Part shown: positions 19,872 to 27,854 of the stretch, in pieces
How the letters are laid out: each line of letters opens with the position of its first letter
How positions within the stretch are numbered: the first letter of the stretch is position 1
Source of the DNA: Bacteroidales bacterium
Lineage (GTDB): Bacteria; Bacteroidota; Bacteroidia; Bacteroidales; Muribaculaceae
Direction of reading: 5' to 3'
Length of the DNA stretch: 64,000 nt
NCBI GenBank assembly: GCA_020860515.1
Contig: JAJBUG010000040.1
Span: forward strand, 1-64,000
Made by a program: the position numbers and the translations under genes
The notes under the pieces: model-generated
Seen by the model: the letters and a program-made list of their open reading frames with translations, nothing else
The model's database searches: none
Told to the model about the DNA's origin: nothing

Positions 19872-19935
19872 CGATGATGTGATGCAAACCCATAATTAAT
19901 CTTACCTTAATTAATCTTACCTTGTTACCAACCAT
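19861..19935 (-). CDS. Leader peptide ORF of MFS gene
   Basis: A 24-codon ORF with start ATG at 19935 and stop TGA at 19863-19861. The peptide reads MVGNKVRLIKVRLIMGLHH then IIAPI. VRLI is directly repeated because the DNA holds repeats of GGTAAGATTAATTA. AAGG lies about 10 nt upstream of Met1, and the same AAGGTAAG sequence precedes Met15, so a 10-residue form starting at Met15 is also possible. The ORF begins about 60 nt after a good promoter and ends inside a terminator hairpin. This is the usual geometry of leader-peptide attenuation. Confidence 0.55.
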   Translation of the reverse strand: MVGNKVRLIKVRLIMGLHHIIAPI

Positions 19936-20002
19936 AATTATCCTTACCTTATTTACCAATCAGATTTAAGATTCCTATAAACTAACCATAATTATTACAT
20001 TG

Positions 20003-20035
20003 CAAAGTTACTTCAAATCAAGCCCCTTCTCCAAA
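20003..20035 (-). promoter_or_regulatory. Promoter of MFS gene leader
   Basis: On the minus strand TTTG (20035-20032) and TAACTTTG (20010-20003), 21 bp apart. The transcript would have a leader of about 215 nt before the MFS start, holding the leader ORF and attenuator. Confidence 0.65.
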
Positions 20036-20141
20036 TTTCTTACTACTTTTAAAATACACCTAACACAAAAATCCCCTTAAAAATCCCTACGTCAAAATTA
20101 CGTCAACAGGTTAATGTATTGATTAATAATGTTTTGATGTT

Positions 20142-20183
20142 TCCTTAAACAAAACCCCATCTTGACATGACTTCAAGATGGGG
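20142..20183 (-). terminator. Terminator after LruC-domain gene
   Basis: On the minus strand CCCCATCTTGA pairs with TCAAGATGGGG (plus 20155-20165 with 20173-20183), followed by TTTTGTTT. It is a clear intrinsic terminator 50 nt after the stop codon. Confidence 0.85.
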
Positions 20184-20233
20184 TGGGGTAGTGTGATATC
20201 ACACTAAAAATAAAAGGATACCTAATAAACTCT

Positions 20234-22216
20234 TTATTCTGGACAGTAATCTTGATGTTTGTCGGGAAGATACCATTCTTTATAGCCTTCACCTTTAGTG
20301 TCAACCCAGTTTAAGTAATCACTGTATTCCAGTTCGATTCTTACACTTTCATTCACAGGGATAAATTTGCGATTTTTCTCTTGGGGATCTTGTTTGCTGG
20401 TGTAAGGGATCATCATCGCATAGGGATATTTTACTTGGTCTCCATCCGCTCCTAAAGAGTAATAGGCTTTGGCTGCCTCAGAAAGATTATTCAGAAGGGT
20501 AGTGCTCATCTGATTTGTTGGGCTTTTGTCTGTAAGATGTACTTCATATCCAGTGTTTTGTACTTTGATAAAAGGATCAAAATTGTCAAGTATGAATTCG
20601 CTCTGTTCAAGAGCATTGTTGCCAGCAAACATAAGTGTTACGCTGGATGTCTTATTCATGTTTTCTTTGTGATTGATGAAAACAGTCGAAATTCTGGTAT
20701 TGTCGTCTTTCCAACGGATACAGAAGTCGTTGCGATATGTAGCTCCATCATGATAGGGAATAAAGTCACAGGTAATAGCTACTATTCGAGCCAAGGTTTC
20801 ATTATTGACAGTTTCTTTACGAAGATATGCTGTGTACAGAAATTCCATCACTACATCATTCATATCATAATCTCCTTGTGAAGGGTATAAATCTTCAAAT
20901 AATAGAGTTCCTGAAAGAGTAGTTCCTTCGGTCCAGCTGTCAATGGTTTTATCTTCCTCTTCTTTTGGAAGATTGGGATAAGCGCTAACGGCAATGATAA
21001 CATCATTGAAATCCAAATCGGCACCGCCACCGTAACCAATAATTGTTTCATTATCAACTCTCGTTTTGAATTCTTCAGTAGCTGGCAAATCCTCAATTCC
21101 ATAGATGAAGGTATTGGCATCTGTAGTAAGAAAACGAGCCGCTTGCACTACATTAGTTTCTAAATCATCAGTTCCTTTATAGGCATCTGTATCCCATGCC
21201 ATTTCTAAGAAAGGTCGATACTTGCCTTCATCCATAGCGTTGTAGGAAAAGGAATTGAGAGCGTTATTCGTACAGAATGGAGGATAACAATCATCATAGT
21301 CGGAGGTTATGAAAAATCCTACAGAATAACCCTCTGGAAATTTTAATGATCCTGTTTGTGTAAACGTAACAGAGCCATCTGCATTTATTGTAGGTGTCCC
21401 ATAATATACAAGATTTTGATTTGTGCCTACATCTTCATAGTTGACTTTTACATCATCGGTAATATATCCATTGCTGTCCTTTCCACATGTCTTAAAGAGT
21501 TGGAATGTTTCATTATGGAAAATCTTGTAGATGCTTACAATATCAAGAGGCTTGGCGGTCGGATAGTAGTAGTAATATACACGTGCTGGAATATTAGCCC
21601 CACTATAAAGAAATGAAACATTAACTTCAGTTTCAGCTGTAAGTTTTAAGTCGGTATTTGAAACCTTCGTTATTTTTGACGTGTTGTTTTGACCTTCGAC
21701 TAAGTGGTCGCGGTAATATGCGCTCCATAGTTGGCACCATGACTTATCTTGTGTGGTATTTTCTCCCACTCTTGATGCAGGGAGGGAGTTTATTCCTCGA
21801 GTTTGCCATTGATTGCTTGTTAATGTAATGCTATTATTTGTAATTTTCCCACTTGTTTTAATGTCGGCTGCAATTGCATACAATGTGTGGTTTAAGTTGG
21901 CTTTGGAGATTGACATTTTCCCTTCCCAGTAACCGTAGTCGTCGGTATAGACTGTTAGCAGTTGTTGAGCTTTGGTATCAGTTTGGGGGTCGCCATCATA
22001 AATGCGAACTAAAGCCATGCGGCCTACATCAAGCTTTACTGGGATGGTGGTCGTGGTTGAGAAGTCGAAGCAGGTGTATTCGAGCTTGGCTCGAATGGCA
22101 TCTTCGAGGTCAGAATCCTCGAGGGATTCGATGTCGGTGCACGAGGCTACCGAGAGGGAGAGGATGGCTATGGTGGTGAAGACCATCATCTTCGAGATGA
22201 AGTTGGACAGAGTCAT
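20234..22216 (-). CDS. LruC domain-containing lipoprotein
   Basis: 660 residues. The signal sequence ends in the lipobox SVASCTD. The N-terminal 150 residues are a beta-sandwich-like region. The central part contains the DUF4114-like motif GGGADLDFNDVIIAVSAYP. It is followed by the LruC domain with DLYPSQGDYDMNDVVMEFLY, an Asp-rich segment probably binding calcium. LruC was described in Leptospira as an outer-membrane or periplasmic lipoprotein and the domain is widespread in Bacteroidota surface lipoproteins; the function is unknown. The gene is AT-rich compared with its neighbours, is monocistronic and has its own promoter and terminator. Confidence 0.8.
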   Translation of the reverse strand: MTLSNFISKMMVFTTIAILSLSVASCTDIESLEDSDLEDAIRAKLEYTCFDFSTTTTIPVKLDVGRMALVRIYDGDPQTDTKAQQLLTVYTDDYGYWEGKMSISKANLNHTLYAIAADIKTSGKITNNSITLTSNQWQTRGINSLPASRVGENTTQDKSWCQLWSAYYRDHLVEGQNNTSKITKVSNTDLKLTAETEVNVSFLYSGANIPARVYYYYYPTAKPLDIVSIYKIFHNETFQLFKTCGKDSNGYITDDVKVNYEDVGTNQNLVYYGTPTINADGSVTFTQTGSLKFPEGYSVGFFITSDYDDCYPPFCTNNALNSFSYNAMDEGKYRPFLEMAWDTDAYKGTDDLETNVVQAARFLTTDANTFIYGIEDLPATEEFKTRVDNETIIGYGGGADLDFNDVIIAVSAYPNLPKEEEDKTIDSWTEGTTLSGTLLFEDLYPSQGDYDMNDVVMEFLYTAYLRKETVNNETLARIVAITCDFIPYHDGATYRNDFCIRWKDDNTRISTVFINHKENMNKTSSVTLMFAGNNALEQSEFILDNFDPFIKVQNTGYEVHLTDKSPTNQMSTTLLNNLSEAAKAYYSLGADGDQVKYPYAMMIPYTSKQDPQEKNRKFIPVNESVRIELEYSDYLNWVDTKGEGYKEWYLPDKHQDYCPE

Positions 22217-22296
22217 AATTTAGGTTCCTTTAATTTTGGGTTGCCCCTTTTTTTGATTTAGTTGATTGTGAAGTTGGAAATTTGTTTTTGATGTCG

Positions 22297-22328
22297 CAAA
22301 GTTATGGCATTAATTTCTACCCTCCAAA
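22297..22328 (-). promoter_or_regulatory. Promoter of LruC-domain gene
   Basis: On the minus strand TTTG (22328-22325) and TAACTTTG (22304-22297), 20 bp apart, about 80 nt before the ATG. It is divergent from the promoter at 22470-22500. Confidence 0.7.
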
Positions 22329-22469
22329 TTTTTGGTTACTTTAAAATTACATTTTAATGGGCCAGTTCACATTTTAACACTACGTCAACACTACGTCAGA
22401 CCTTGTAACCTATTTTAAATCAATAAAATGCCAATCATTGGATTCCAAACAACTTTTTCCAAGAAATTC

Positions 22470-22500
22470 TTGTTTTTATAATTAAATATTGGTAACTTTG
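22470..22500 (+). promoter_or_regulatory. Promoter of AlaX-like gene
   Basis: TTG at 22470-22472 and TAACTTTG at 22493-22500, 20 bp apart; the ATG follows at 22526. Confidence 0.65.
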
Positions 22501-22525
22501 CAATCAAAACCAACCTATATTCTTA

Positions 22526-22984
22526 ATGGAAAAGCCTGAACTGAATCAACATAATAAGGAGGAATTTCCTCCTATGCATACTGCCGAACATCTGCTCAAT
22601 GGAGAGATGGCACGCCGATACGGCTGTGGCCGAGCTTTTAGCGGCCATATCGAACGAAAGAAATCGAAGCTCGATTACAACCTTTCCCAACCCTTGACCG
22701 ATGAAGAAATCAAATCCCTTGAAGAGTACATCAACGGAATCATAGCAGAGGATGTGCCAGTCACTGAAGAATACATTACCCAGAATGAGGCTAAGGAGCG
22801 CTTCGACATGAGTCGCCTCCCCGCCAATGCTTCCGAAACTGTCCGCGTAATTCATGTTGGAGACTATGACCAATGCCTCTGCGCTGGCACCCACGTGGCT
22901 CACACCTCCGAAATAGGCCATTTCCGCATCTCCAGCACCCGCTTCCAGGATGGTGTGCAGCGCATAGTTTTCCGCCTCGACTAA
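22526..22984 (+). CDS. AlaX-like alanyl/threonyl-tRNA editing-domain protein
   Basis: 152 residues, cytoplasmic. It has the two zinc-binding motifs of the second additional domain of class II Ala/Thr-tRNA synthetases: HTAEH near residue 18 and CAGTH near 118. This matches the short free-standing AlaX editing proteins, which hydrolyse Ser or Gly wrongly charged on tRNA(Ala). The RNA specificity cannot be read from the sequence. It has its own promoter. No partner gene is evident. Confidence 0.8.
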   Translation: MEKPELNQHNKEEFPPMHTAEHLLNGEMARRYGCGRAFSGHIERKKSKLDYNLSQPLTDEEIKSLEEYINGIIAEDVPVTEEYITQNEAKERFDMSRLPANASETVRVIHVGDYDQCLCAGTHVAHTSEIGHFRISSTRFQDGVQRIVFRLD

Positions 22985-23034
22985 AAAGAGATATTCAAAC
23001 AGCCCGTAGGGACGACAACACAGTGGTTGGGAGA

Positions 23035-23367
23035 ATGAAGAAACTCCAGGCTTTCTTCAATGAACTTCTTGACAAAGAAGAAATAGAGGTTTCACCATTT
23101 CAGCGTTTAGGCCGTAAGCGCAAGGCACAAGTTATGAAAGAAACCTATGATGGCCCTCGTTATTTACATAAGGAGGAATTCCTAAAGATTATGGATACCG
23201 AAGTACCCGAAACCCTCAGAGAGAATACTCGCAAGGTGGAAATCGAAACGCCGATCCTCAAATTCGCCTTAGAGATAATAAAGAAGTACAATTTCTCTTT
23301 TCCTCTCCTTAACTATGCTGGCGGGGAGAATGGCTACAACGTTAAGATTCGGCCAACCATTATATAA
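23035..23367 (+). CDS. Small hypothetical protein
   Basis: 110 residues from the ATG at 23035; the frame is open further upstream to 22873 but there it overlaps the AlaX-like gene in another frame. The product is charged, starts MKKLQAFFNELLDKEEIEV and ends ENGYNVKIRPTII. No signal peptide, membrane segment or family motif is seen. It sits 50 bp after the AlaX-like gene. It may be a remnant of a mobile or accessory gene at the edge of the AT-rich island. Confidence 0.4.
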   Translation: MKKLQAFFNELLDKEEIEVSPFQRLGRKRKAQVMKETYDGPRYLHKEEFLKIMDTEVPETLRENTRKVEIETPILKFALEIIKKYNFSFPLLNYAGGENGYNVKIRPTII

Positions 23368-23424
23368 AGTTGATAAGGAATTAAAAATCATTGAAGATTA
23401 AAGAATTTTTTGTAACTTCGCAGT

Positions 23425-25020
23425 ATGAACATCAATGAACAATATATAAAGGAATTGGTTAGTCAAGGAGAGGGCATCTCGCTTGAAATGAAGGAATGCA
23501 AGGATTCTGTGCCAAGATCGGTATGGGAAACTTACTCTTCTTTTGCTAATACCCGAGGTGGTGTCATCTTGCTTGGAATTAAGGAACACAAGGATCTACC
23601 ACTTACTTCACGCTTTGAAATTACAGGAGTAGACGATTCCTATAAAGTGATAACAGATTTCTTCAATATGTTGAACAACCGACAAAAGGTCAGTCGTTCA
23701 ATATTGATTGACAGCGATGTAAGGATGGTTCCTATTGATGATAAGGAAATCATTTATATAAATGTACCTGAAGCAGATTATCATAAGAAGCCTATCTATA
23801 TTAATAATAATCTGCAAGATGGGACCTATAAACGCACTCATGAAGGAGACCGTCATGTTGACATGGAGGAATTGTCTATGTTGCTTCGTGATGCTTCAGA
23901 TGATATTGATTCACAAATTGTAGACAAATACTCACTTGATGATATAGATGAATCTACATTGCGTAAATACCGCCAGGTTTTCAATGACAATAATCATGGT
24001 CATAGTTTTAAGGAACTGGATGACAAAGCATTTCTTATCAAGTTGGGCGCTTATGCAATAGATCGCCATGCAAATAAAGAGGGAGTTACAAGAGCTGGGC
24101 TGCTAATGTTCGGTAAAAGCCAATCGATCCACGAAGTTTTTAATACATTTCGTGTAGATTATCTTGACCTAATCGGCATAGAACCTGGTGATAGCTTAAA
24201 ATGGAATGACCGACTGACTGACGATGGAAGATGGGAAGACAACATATACAACTTTGTTACCATAGTTATGCGTAAGCTTCTCTTTTCCTTACCCACAGAA
24301 GGAAAGCTAAATGGCACTGTAAGAGAAGATGGTGGTCAACTCCATGCTGCCATAAGAGAAGCCCTTATCAATGCTGCAACTTATTGCGATTATATGCTGA
24401 ATGGAGTACTACGCATTGACCGCAAAACCAATTCAATTATATTCAGAAATCCAGGCACTTTACGCATAGATGCCAAAAGAATCTACGAAGGAGACTTTAC
24501 ACACGCCCGCAACCGTACAATTCAGAAACTTTTCCGTATGATTGGATATGGTGATAATATTGGGTCGGGCTTCCAAAAGATACTTTCTTCTTGGAAGAAT
24601 CTTGGATATTCTCGCCCTGAACTTAAGGAACTTGAGGATGTAAAAGAGGTGTGGCTCACATTACCACTTACCCCAATTTGTGAAGGAATTTCACAGATAA
24701 ATTCACAGATAAACTCCAACGATAATTATCTGAATACCAACAATAACGAAGAGAATTCACAGATAAATTCACAGATAAATTCACAGATAAATTCACAGAT
24801 AAATTCACAGATAAATTCACAGATAAATTTATCTGGGATTCAACGTGAAATACTAACCTATATGGTTAACTATCCCAATTCCTCCATTGGGGAAATCGCG
24901 AAATCTTTCGGACTAACTCTCGAGGCCATACGCTACCAAAGACGACTAATGGCACCAATTGTCAGAACTGAAAAGATCGGGCCAAAGAAGATGGGTCAAT
25001 GGAAAATAACATTTCTATGA
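23425..25020 (+). CDS. AlbA_2 (Schlafen-like) / HATPase transcriptional regulator-like protein
   Basis: 531 residues, cytoplasmic. Residues about 15-130 form an AlbA_2 (Schlafen AAA-4-like) domain, with SLEMKECKDS and SSFANTRGGVILLGI. Residues about 300-400 form a RecG-like HATPase_c domain, with IREALINAATYCDY, RNPGTL and GYGDNIGSGFQKIL; the usual N-box His is changed. A spacer of six uninterrupted (SQIN) units follows, then a winged-helix segment (IQREILTYMVNYPNSSIGEI). The family contains predicted regulators and phage-defence accessory proteins. The gene is AT-rich, with a weak -7 match (TAACTTCG) just before the ATG. Confidence 0.8.
   Translation: MNINEQYIKELVSQGEGISLEMKECKDSVPRSVWETYSSFANTRGGVILLGIKEHKDLPLTSRFEITGVDDSYKVITDFFNMLNNRQKVSRSILIDSDVRMVPIDDKEIIYINVPEADYHKKPIYINNNLQDGTYKRTHEGDRHVDMEELSMLLRDASDDIDSQIVDKYSLDDIDESTLRKYRQVFNDNNHGHSFKELDDKAFLIKLGAYAIDRHANKEGVTRAGLLMFGKSQSIHEVFNTFRVDYLDLIGIEPGDSLKWNDRLTDDGRWEDNIYNFVTIVMRKLLFSLPTEGKLNGTVREDGGQLHAAIREALINAATYCDYMLNGVLRIDRKTNSIIFRNPGTLRIDAKRIYEGDFTHARNRTIQKLFRMIGYGDNIGSGFQKILSSWKNLGYSRPELKELEDVKEVWLTLPLTPICEGISQINSQINSNDNYLNTNNNEENSQINSQINSQINSQINSQINSQINLSGIQREILTYMVNYPNSSIGEIAKSFGLTLEAIRYQRRLMAPIVRTEKIGPKKMGQWKITFL
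24756..24827 (+). repeat. Six tandem 12-bp repeats inside the AlbA_2 gene
   Basis: Six perfect copies of TTCACAGATAAA encode (SQIN)6. Two more copies lie at 24690-24713, separated by a diverged spacer. The array ends in the palindrome CAGATAAATTTATCTG. Copy number change keeps the reading frame and would alter hinge length. Confidence 0.9.
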
Positions 25021-25072
25021 CACATAACTGAGATGGTGATTAAGGCAACGTATAGGAAAAACCAATACAATT

Positions 25073-25341
25073 TTATTTCCAACCTTTTCGTTTAATTTTC
25101 TTCTCCCATCGCTCTTTGTTCATTTCTGGCTCTTCTTGCATTCTGGCCTCTGCATCCGAGCGCACTTTCTCTTGGTCAATTCCCCATAATTCCTCCCTTG
25201 AAATTTCTACTCTTCACCACTCAAAATATTTTTAAATGCATCAGTGGTCTCTCGGGAAAGTCTTCTAGGGCATTGGATGTTACCTTTAACGCCATTCGCG
25301 AGAAGAAAGTCTCTATTAAGTTTTTTAGAATGATGATTCAC
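25073..25341 (-). pseudogene. Frameshifted remnant after restriction endonuclease gene
   Basis: On the minus strand a frame starting GTG at 25341 reads VNHHSKKLNRDFLLANGVKG and so on to NILSGEE, then meets a stop at 25209-25207. One base out of frame the coding continues at once with VEISREELWGIDQEKVRSDA and ends at 25073 with KKIKRKGWK. The join makes one plausible charged protein of about 88 residues. No family was recognised. It overlaps the 3' end of the nuclease gene, so it was probably part of the restriction-modification cassette. Confidence 0.4.
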
Positions 25342-26077
25342 TGATGATTTGGTTCCACATTTTTTGATGAGGAAATTTTACATTCTCATCCATTTTGAGA
25401 AGTTCAACATATTTCTCAATAAATTTAGCTGGGTCTTCAAGCAGTCGTAAGTAATATTTTAGAGTTGAGTAAACCCCATTGACAATGACTTGGCATCCAT
25501 GATTATTGCTTATTTGTTGAATCTTCTGATTTATTCCATCCCAGTCGGCGGCATCCATATTGGCTGTGGTCAAAAGATAGTATCGATTGGTCTTTTGAAC
25601 CATGAATTTTTCATATGCATGTTGTACTAAATCAGGAGTAATTTCTATTTGATGCTTAATCTCTATGCCCTCAAATGCAGTACCATCTGCATTGTTGATT
25701 TGAATATCTCCAATTTGCCCAGATTGAGAATCAGCAGAAGTGTGAGATTCAAGAGGATACAGAATCTTATCTTTATATCTAAGCAACTCTTCCATCATGC
25801 ATTGATACGCAGCATAAACAGCTAACGTAGGTAAACGCGATGCACCATGACATGAATACTTGGCATTAAAATGCTTTGAAAACAATAATCCTAAGAAAGC
25901 TTCTCGCAAATCCTTGGGAGTAATTTTACCAGGATAGTTATAATCATAGGGCATTGATTGCTCCAAGCTTCTTGTTAACCAACCTGATTCAGCCATTGAT
26001 GGAAACCCAACGCTCTTTAGAAATGGGGTTACATAATGGGTATCCTTTATTGGAAGTTCGTTCAAGAGCTTCAGCAT
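25325..26077 (-). CDS. Probable type II restriction endonuclease
   Basis: 250 residues, cytoplasmic. It lies 50 bp after the C5-methyltransferase gene on the same strand. The segment IGDIQINNADGTAFEGIEIK, followed by HQIEITPDLV, has the spacing of a PD-(D/E)XK nuclease core: Asp in GD, then E-I-K on the next strand. No close family name can be given from sequence alone. The position next to the methylase makes it the likely cutting partner. A stop codon lies two codons before the ATG; a different frame upstream encodes about 20 plausible residues from 26120, so a frameshift near the start is possible. Confidence 0.65.
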   Translation of the reverse strand: MLKLLNELPIKDTHYVTPFLKSVGFPSMAESGWLTRSLEQSMPYDYNYPGKITPKDLREAFLGLLFSKHFNAKYSCHGASRLPTLAVYAAYQCMMEELLRYKDKILYPLESHTSADSQSGQIGDIQINNADGTAFEGIEIKHQIEITPDLVQHAYEKFMVQKTNRYYLLTTANMDAADWDGINQKIQQISNNHGCQVIVNGVYSTLKYYLRLLEDPAKFIEKYVELLKMDENVKFPHQKMWNQIISESSF

Positions 26078-26127
26078 AAATGCTTTCTAATATGGTTCTA
26101 TGGTTTTCTTTATTTACCATGATATTA

Positions 26128-27165
26128 TTAAAGATTTAATAATTGGGTCTTTATTTCTTTGGCAATTGCCTCTATCATCTTTACACAGACAGAATTGCCA
26201 ATTTGGCGGTATTGTTGTCCTATTGCGCTTATTTTCTTATATTTATCAGGGAACCCCATAAGTCGCCAACATTCATTTATTGTGAGTTTCCTTACTTTAT
26301 TGTCCTCTGTAAGTATAAAGAATCGGCCTGAACTTTCTTGTGAGGGTAACGTTGGATGAATGCCATTTACAGAATAAATGCGATTAGGTTGCTTATGGAC
26401 ACGGGACAAATGTTCAGTGCCTGGTCTTACTCCGACTTTACGTATCGTTTTATTTCTATAGCCTGCGAATATAAGGCCTGAATGAGGTTGCATTTTTGTC
26501 TCTGATAAAATGGTGTACTCGGATGGGTCCAAAAACTCAAAATCACCTTCTTTATCTAAAATATCTTTTAGCAAAGGGTGGGGCTGGGAATGTAAAGCAG
26601 AAAAGTCAAAAAGTTTTTCCTTACATCCAATTATAATGATTCTTTCTCTATTTTGAGGTACTCCATAATCGAGTCCATTTAAGACTTTCCAAGCTACATT
26701 ATAACCAAGATCTTTTAATTTACTCAAAATCACGTTTAGAGTATTCCCTCCATCATGATGCACTAAATGCTTTACGTTCTCTAAGAAAACGACTTTAGGT
26801 TGATGGTCTTGGATAATTTGACAAACGTCAAAGAATAGAGTGCCTCTGGTGTCTTCAAATCCTTTTTGTTTTCCTGATATGCTGAAAGGCTGGCATGGGA
26901 AACCTGCGCACAAAACGTCAAATTTTTGTGGTATATAAGCCTTAGTAGATTCTAATGTTATGTCTCCAAAGGGCATGTCACCGAAATTGGCAAAGTATGT
27001 ACGTTGGGCTTGGGCATCCCACTCAGAAGAAAATACACACAAACCTCCTAAAGATTGTAGGGCTATTCTGAATCCTCCAATCCCAGCAAATAAATCTATG
27101 AATGTAAACGATGGATTATTGACTTCAGGAAATGGAACATTAAAGAAATCCTTGAACAAACTCAT
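26128..27165 (-). CDS. DNA (cytosine-5) methyltransferase
   Basis: 345 residues with the C5-methylase motifs in order: I FIDLFAGIGGFRIAL, IV AGFPCQPFSISG with catalytic Cys, VI ENVKHLV, VIII QNRERIIIIG, IX/X LTINECWRLMGFP and QIGNSVCV. The target recognition domain lies at about residues 195-265. It methylates cytosine in the recognition site to protect host DNA from the neighbouring nuclease. The ATG directly follows the stop codon of the small upstream gene, so the genes are in one operon. The region is AT-rich relative to its surroundings, consistent with horizontal transfer. Confidence 0.95.
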   Translation of the reverse strand: MSLFKDFFNVPFPEVNNPSFTFIDLFAGIGGFRIALQSLGGLCVFSSEWDAQAQRTYFANFGDMPFGDITLESTKAYIPQKFDVLCAGFPCQPFSISGKQKGFEDTRGTLFFDVCQIIQDHQPKVVFLENVKHLVHHDGGNTLNVILSKLKDLGYNVAWKVLNGLDYGVPQNRERIIIIGCKEKLFDFSALHSQPHPLLKDILDKEGDFEFLDPSEYTILSETKMQPHSGLIFAGYRNKTIRKVGVRPGTEHLSRVHKQPNRIYSVNGIHPTLPSQESSGRFFILTEDNKVRKLTINECWRLMGFPDKYKKISAIGQQYRQIGNSVCVKMIEAIAKEIKTQLLNL

Positions 27166-27429
27166 TTATAGAGCTTCCTCACAAACTCGATCAGCAGTTA
27201 CCTTCTTATTATACTCATTTTGGAATATATCCTGTATCAATCCAATCCCCAATTCTTTATAAGGAACTTCGGATTCATATCCACGATTATGAAAATAATG
27301 AGATATAACAGCTAACTGTTCTTCGTATGGAATTACACTTCCATCTTCACGAAGGGAGTGCTCTCCATAAACGCCAGTAATTTGGTATTCTGATGAAAGA
27401 CTTTTTTCTTGACCTTTTCCTTTACTCAT
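27166..27429 (-). CDS. Small protein upstream of C5-methyltransferase
   Basis: 87 residues from the ATG at 27429; an in-frame TTG at 27456 is less likely. It ends TAA immediately before the methylase ATG, so it is translationally linked to it. The sequence (SSEYQITGVYGEHSLRED, YEEQLAVISHYFHNRGY, ADRVCEEAL) shows no obvious helix-turn-helix, so it is not a standard controller protein. It could be a specificity, regulatory or antitoxin-like accessory of the restriction-modification system. Function unknown. Confidence 0.6.
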   Translation of the reverse strand: MSKGKGQEKSLSSEYQITGVYGEHSLREDGSVIPYEEQLAVISHYFHNRGYESEVPYKELGIGLIQDIFQNEYNKKVTADRVCEEAL

Positions 27430-27511
27430 TATTTTGTCGATGTAATCTCTGTGCAAAGCTTAAAAAGAAAGAGGACAAGCCATTGGGAATCAATTGCTTA
27501 TCCTCTCGGAT

Positions 27512-27595
27512 TGGTGCCCAGAACAGGACTCGAACCTGCACGCCTCGCAGCACTCGCACCTGAAACGAGCGCGTCTACCATTCCGCCACCTGGGC
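27512..27595 (-). tRNA. tRNA-Leu (anticodon CAG)
   Basis: The minus strand folds as a class II tRNA: acceptor GCCCAGG/CCTGGGC-like ends, D-arm with GGCGGAATGGTAGAC, anticodon stem CTCGT/GCGAG with loop TTCAGGT giving anticodon CAG, a long variable arm, and T-arm GCAGG TTCGAGT CCTGT. CCA is encoded (27514-27512). Length is 84 nt including CCA. Confidence 0.95.
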
Positions 27596-27637
27596 ATCTG
27601 TTGGTGTTTTGAATGTGTCGTTTCTGTTTTGACGTTG

Positions 27638-27669
27638 CAAAGGTAGGAATAATTTTTGACATGACCAAA
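27638..27669 (-). promoter_or_regulatory. Promoter of tRNA-Leu
   Basis: On the minus strand TTTG (27669-27666) and TACCTTTG (27645-27638), 20 bp apart, about 40 nt before the tRNA 5' end. Confidence 0.7.
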
Positions 27670-27690
27670 TGTTTTTCCAAATATTTTTTG

Positions 27691-27698
27691 TAATTTTG
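27691..27698 (+). promoter_or_regulatory. -7 box of rpiB promoter
   Basis: TAATTTTG matches the Bacteroidota -7 consensus. It would give an rpiB leader of about 150 nt that contains the whole 27706-27828 repeat array. No clear -33 box is seen. Confidence 0.5.
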
Positions 27699-27705
27699 CA
27701 ATCTG

Positions 27706-27828
27706 AGACGAAGAGACGAGAATCGACGAAAAAGACGAGAATCGACGAAGAGACGAGAATCGACGAAAAAGACGAGAATCGACGAAAAAGACGAGAATCA
27801 ACGAAAAGACGAGAATTGACGAATTGAC
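27706..27828 (+). repeat. Tandem 18-19 bp repeats in rpiB leader
   Basis: About six copies of GACGAGAATCGACGAAAAA, the later ones diverging (AATCAACGA, AATTGACGA). The unit is the left arm of the terminator at 7426-7458. The array lies between the rpiB -7 box and its ATG. Confidence 0.85.
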
Positions 27829-27854
27829 TATTTAACACTATATAATTTACCTTT

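Noticed and set aside
22873..23034. Upstream extension of the 110-residue ORF
   Set aside because: It overlaps the AlaX-like gene in another frame and has Arg/Pro/His-rich shadow composition.
24690..24827. CRISPR-like array
   Set aside because: The repeats are directly adjacent with no spacers, in frame and inside a gene.
27706..27828. CRISPR array or coding repeat before rpiB
   Set aside because: Units of 18-19 bp without spacers; the minus-strand ORF they create is Ser/Arg/Phe low-complexity sequence and runs through a tRNA.
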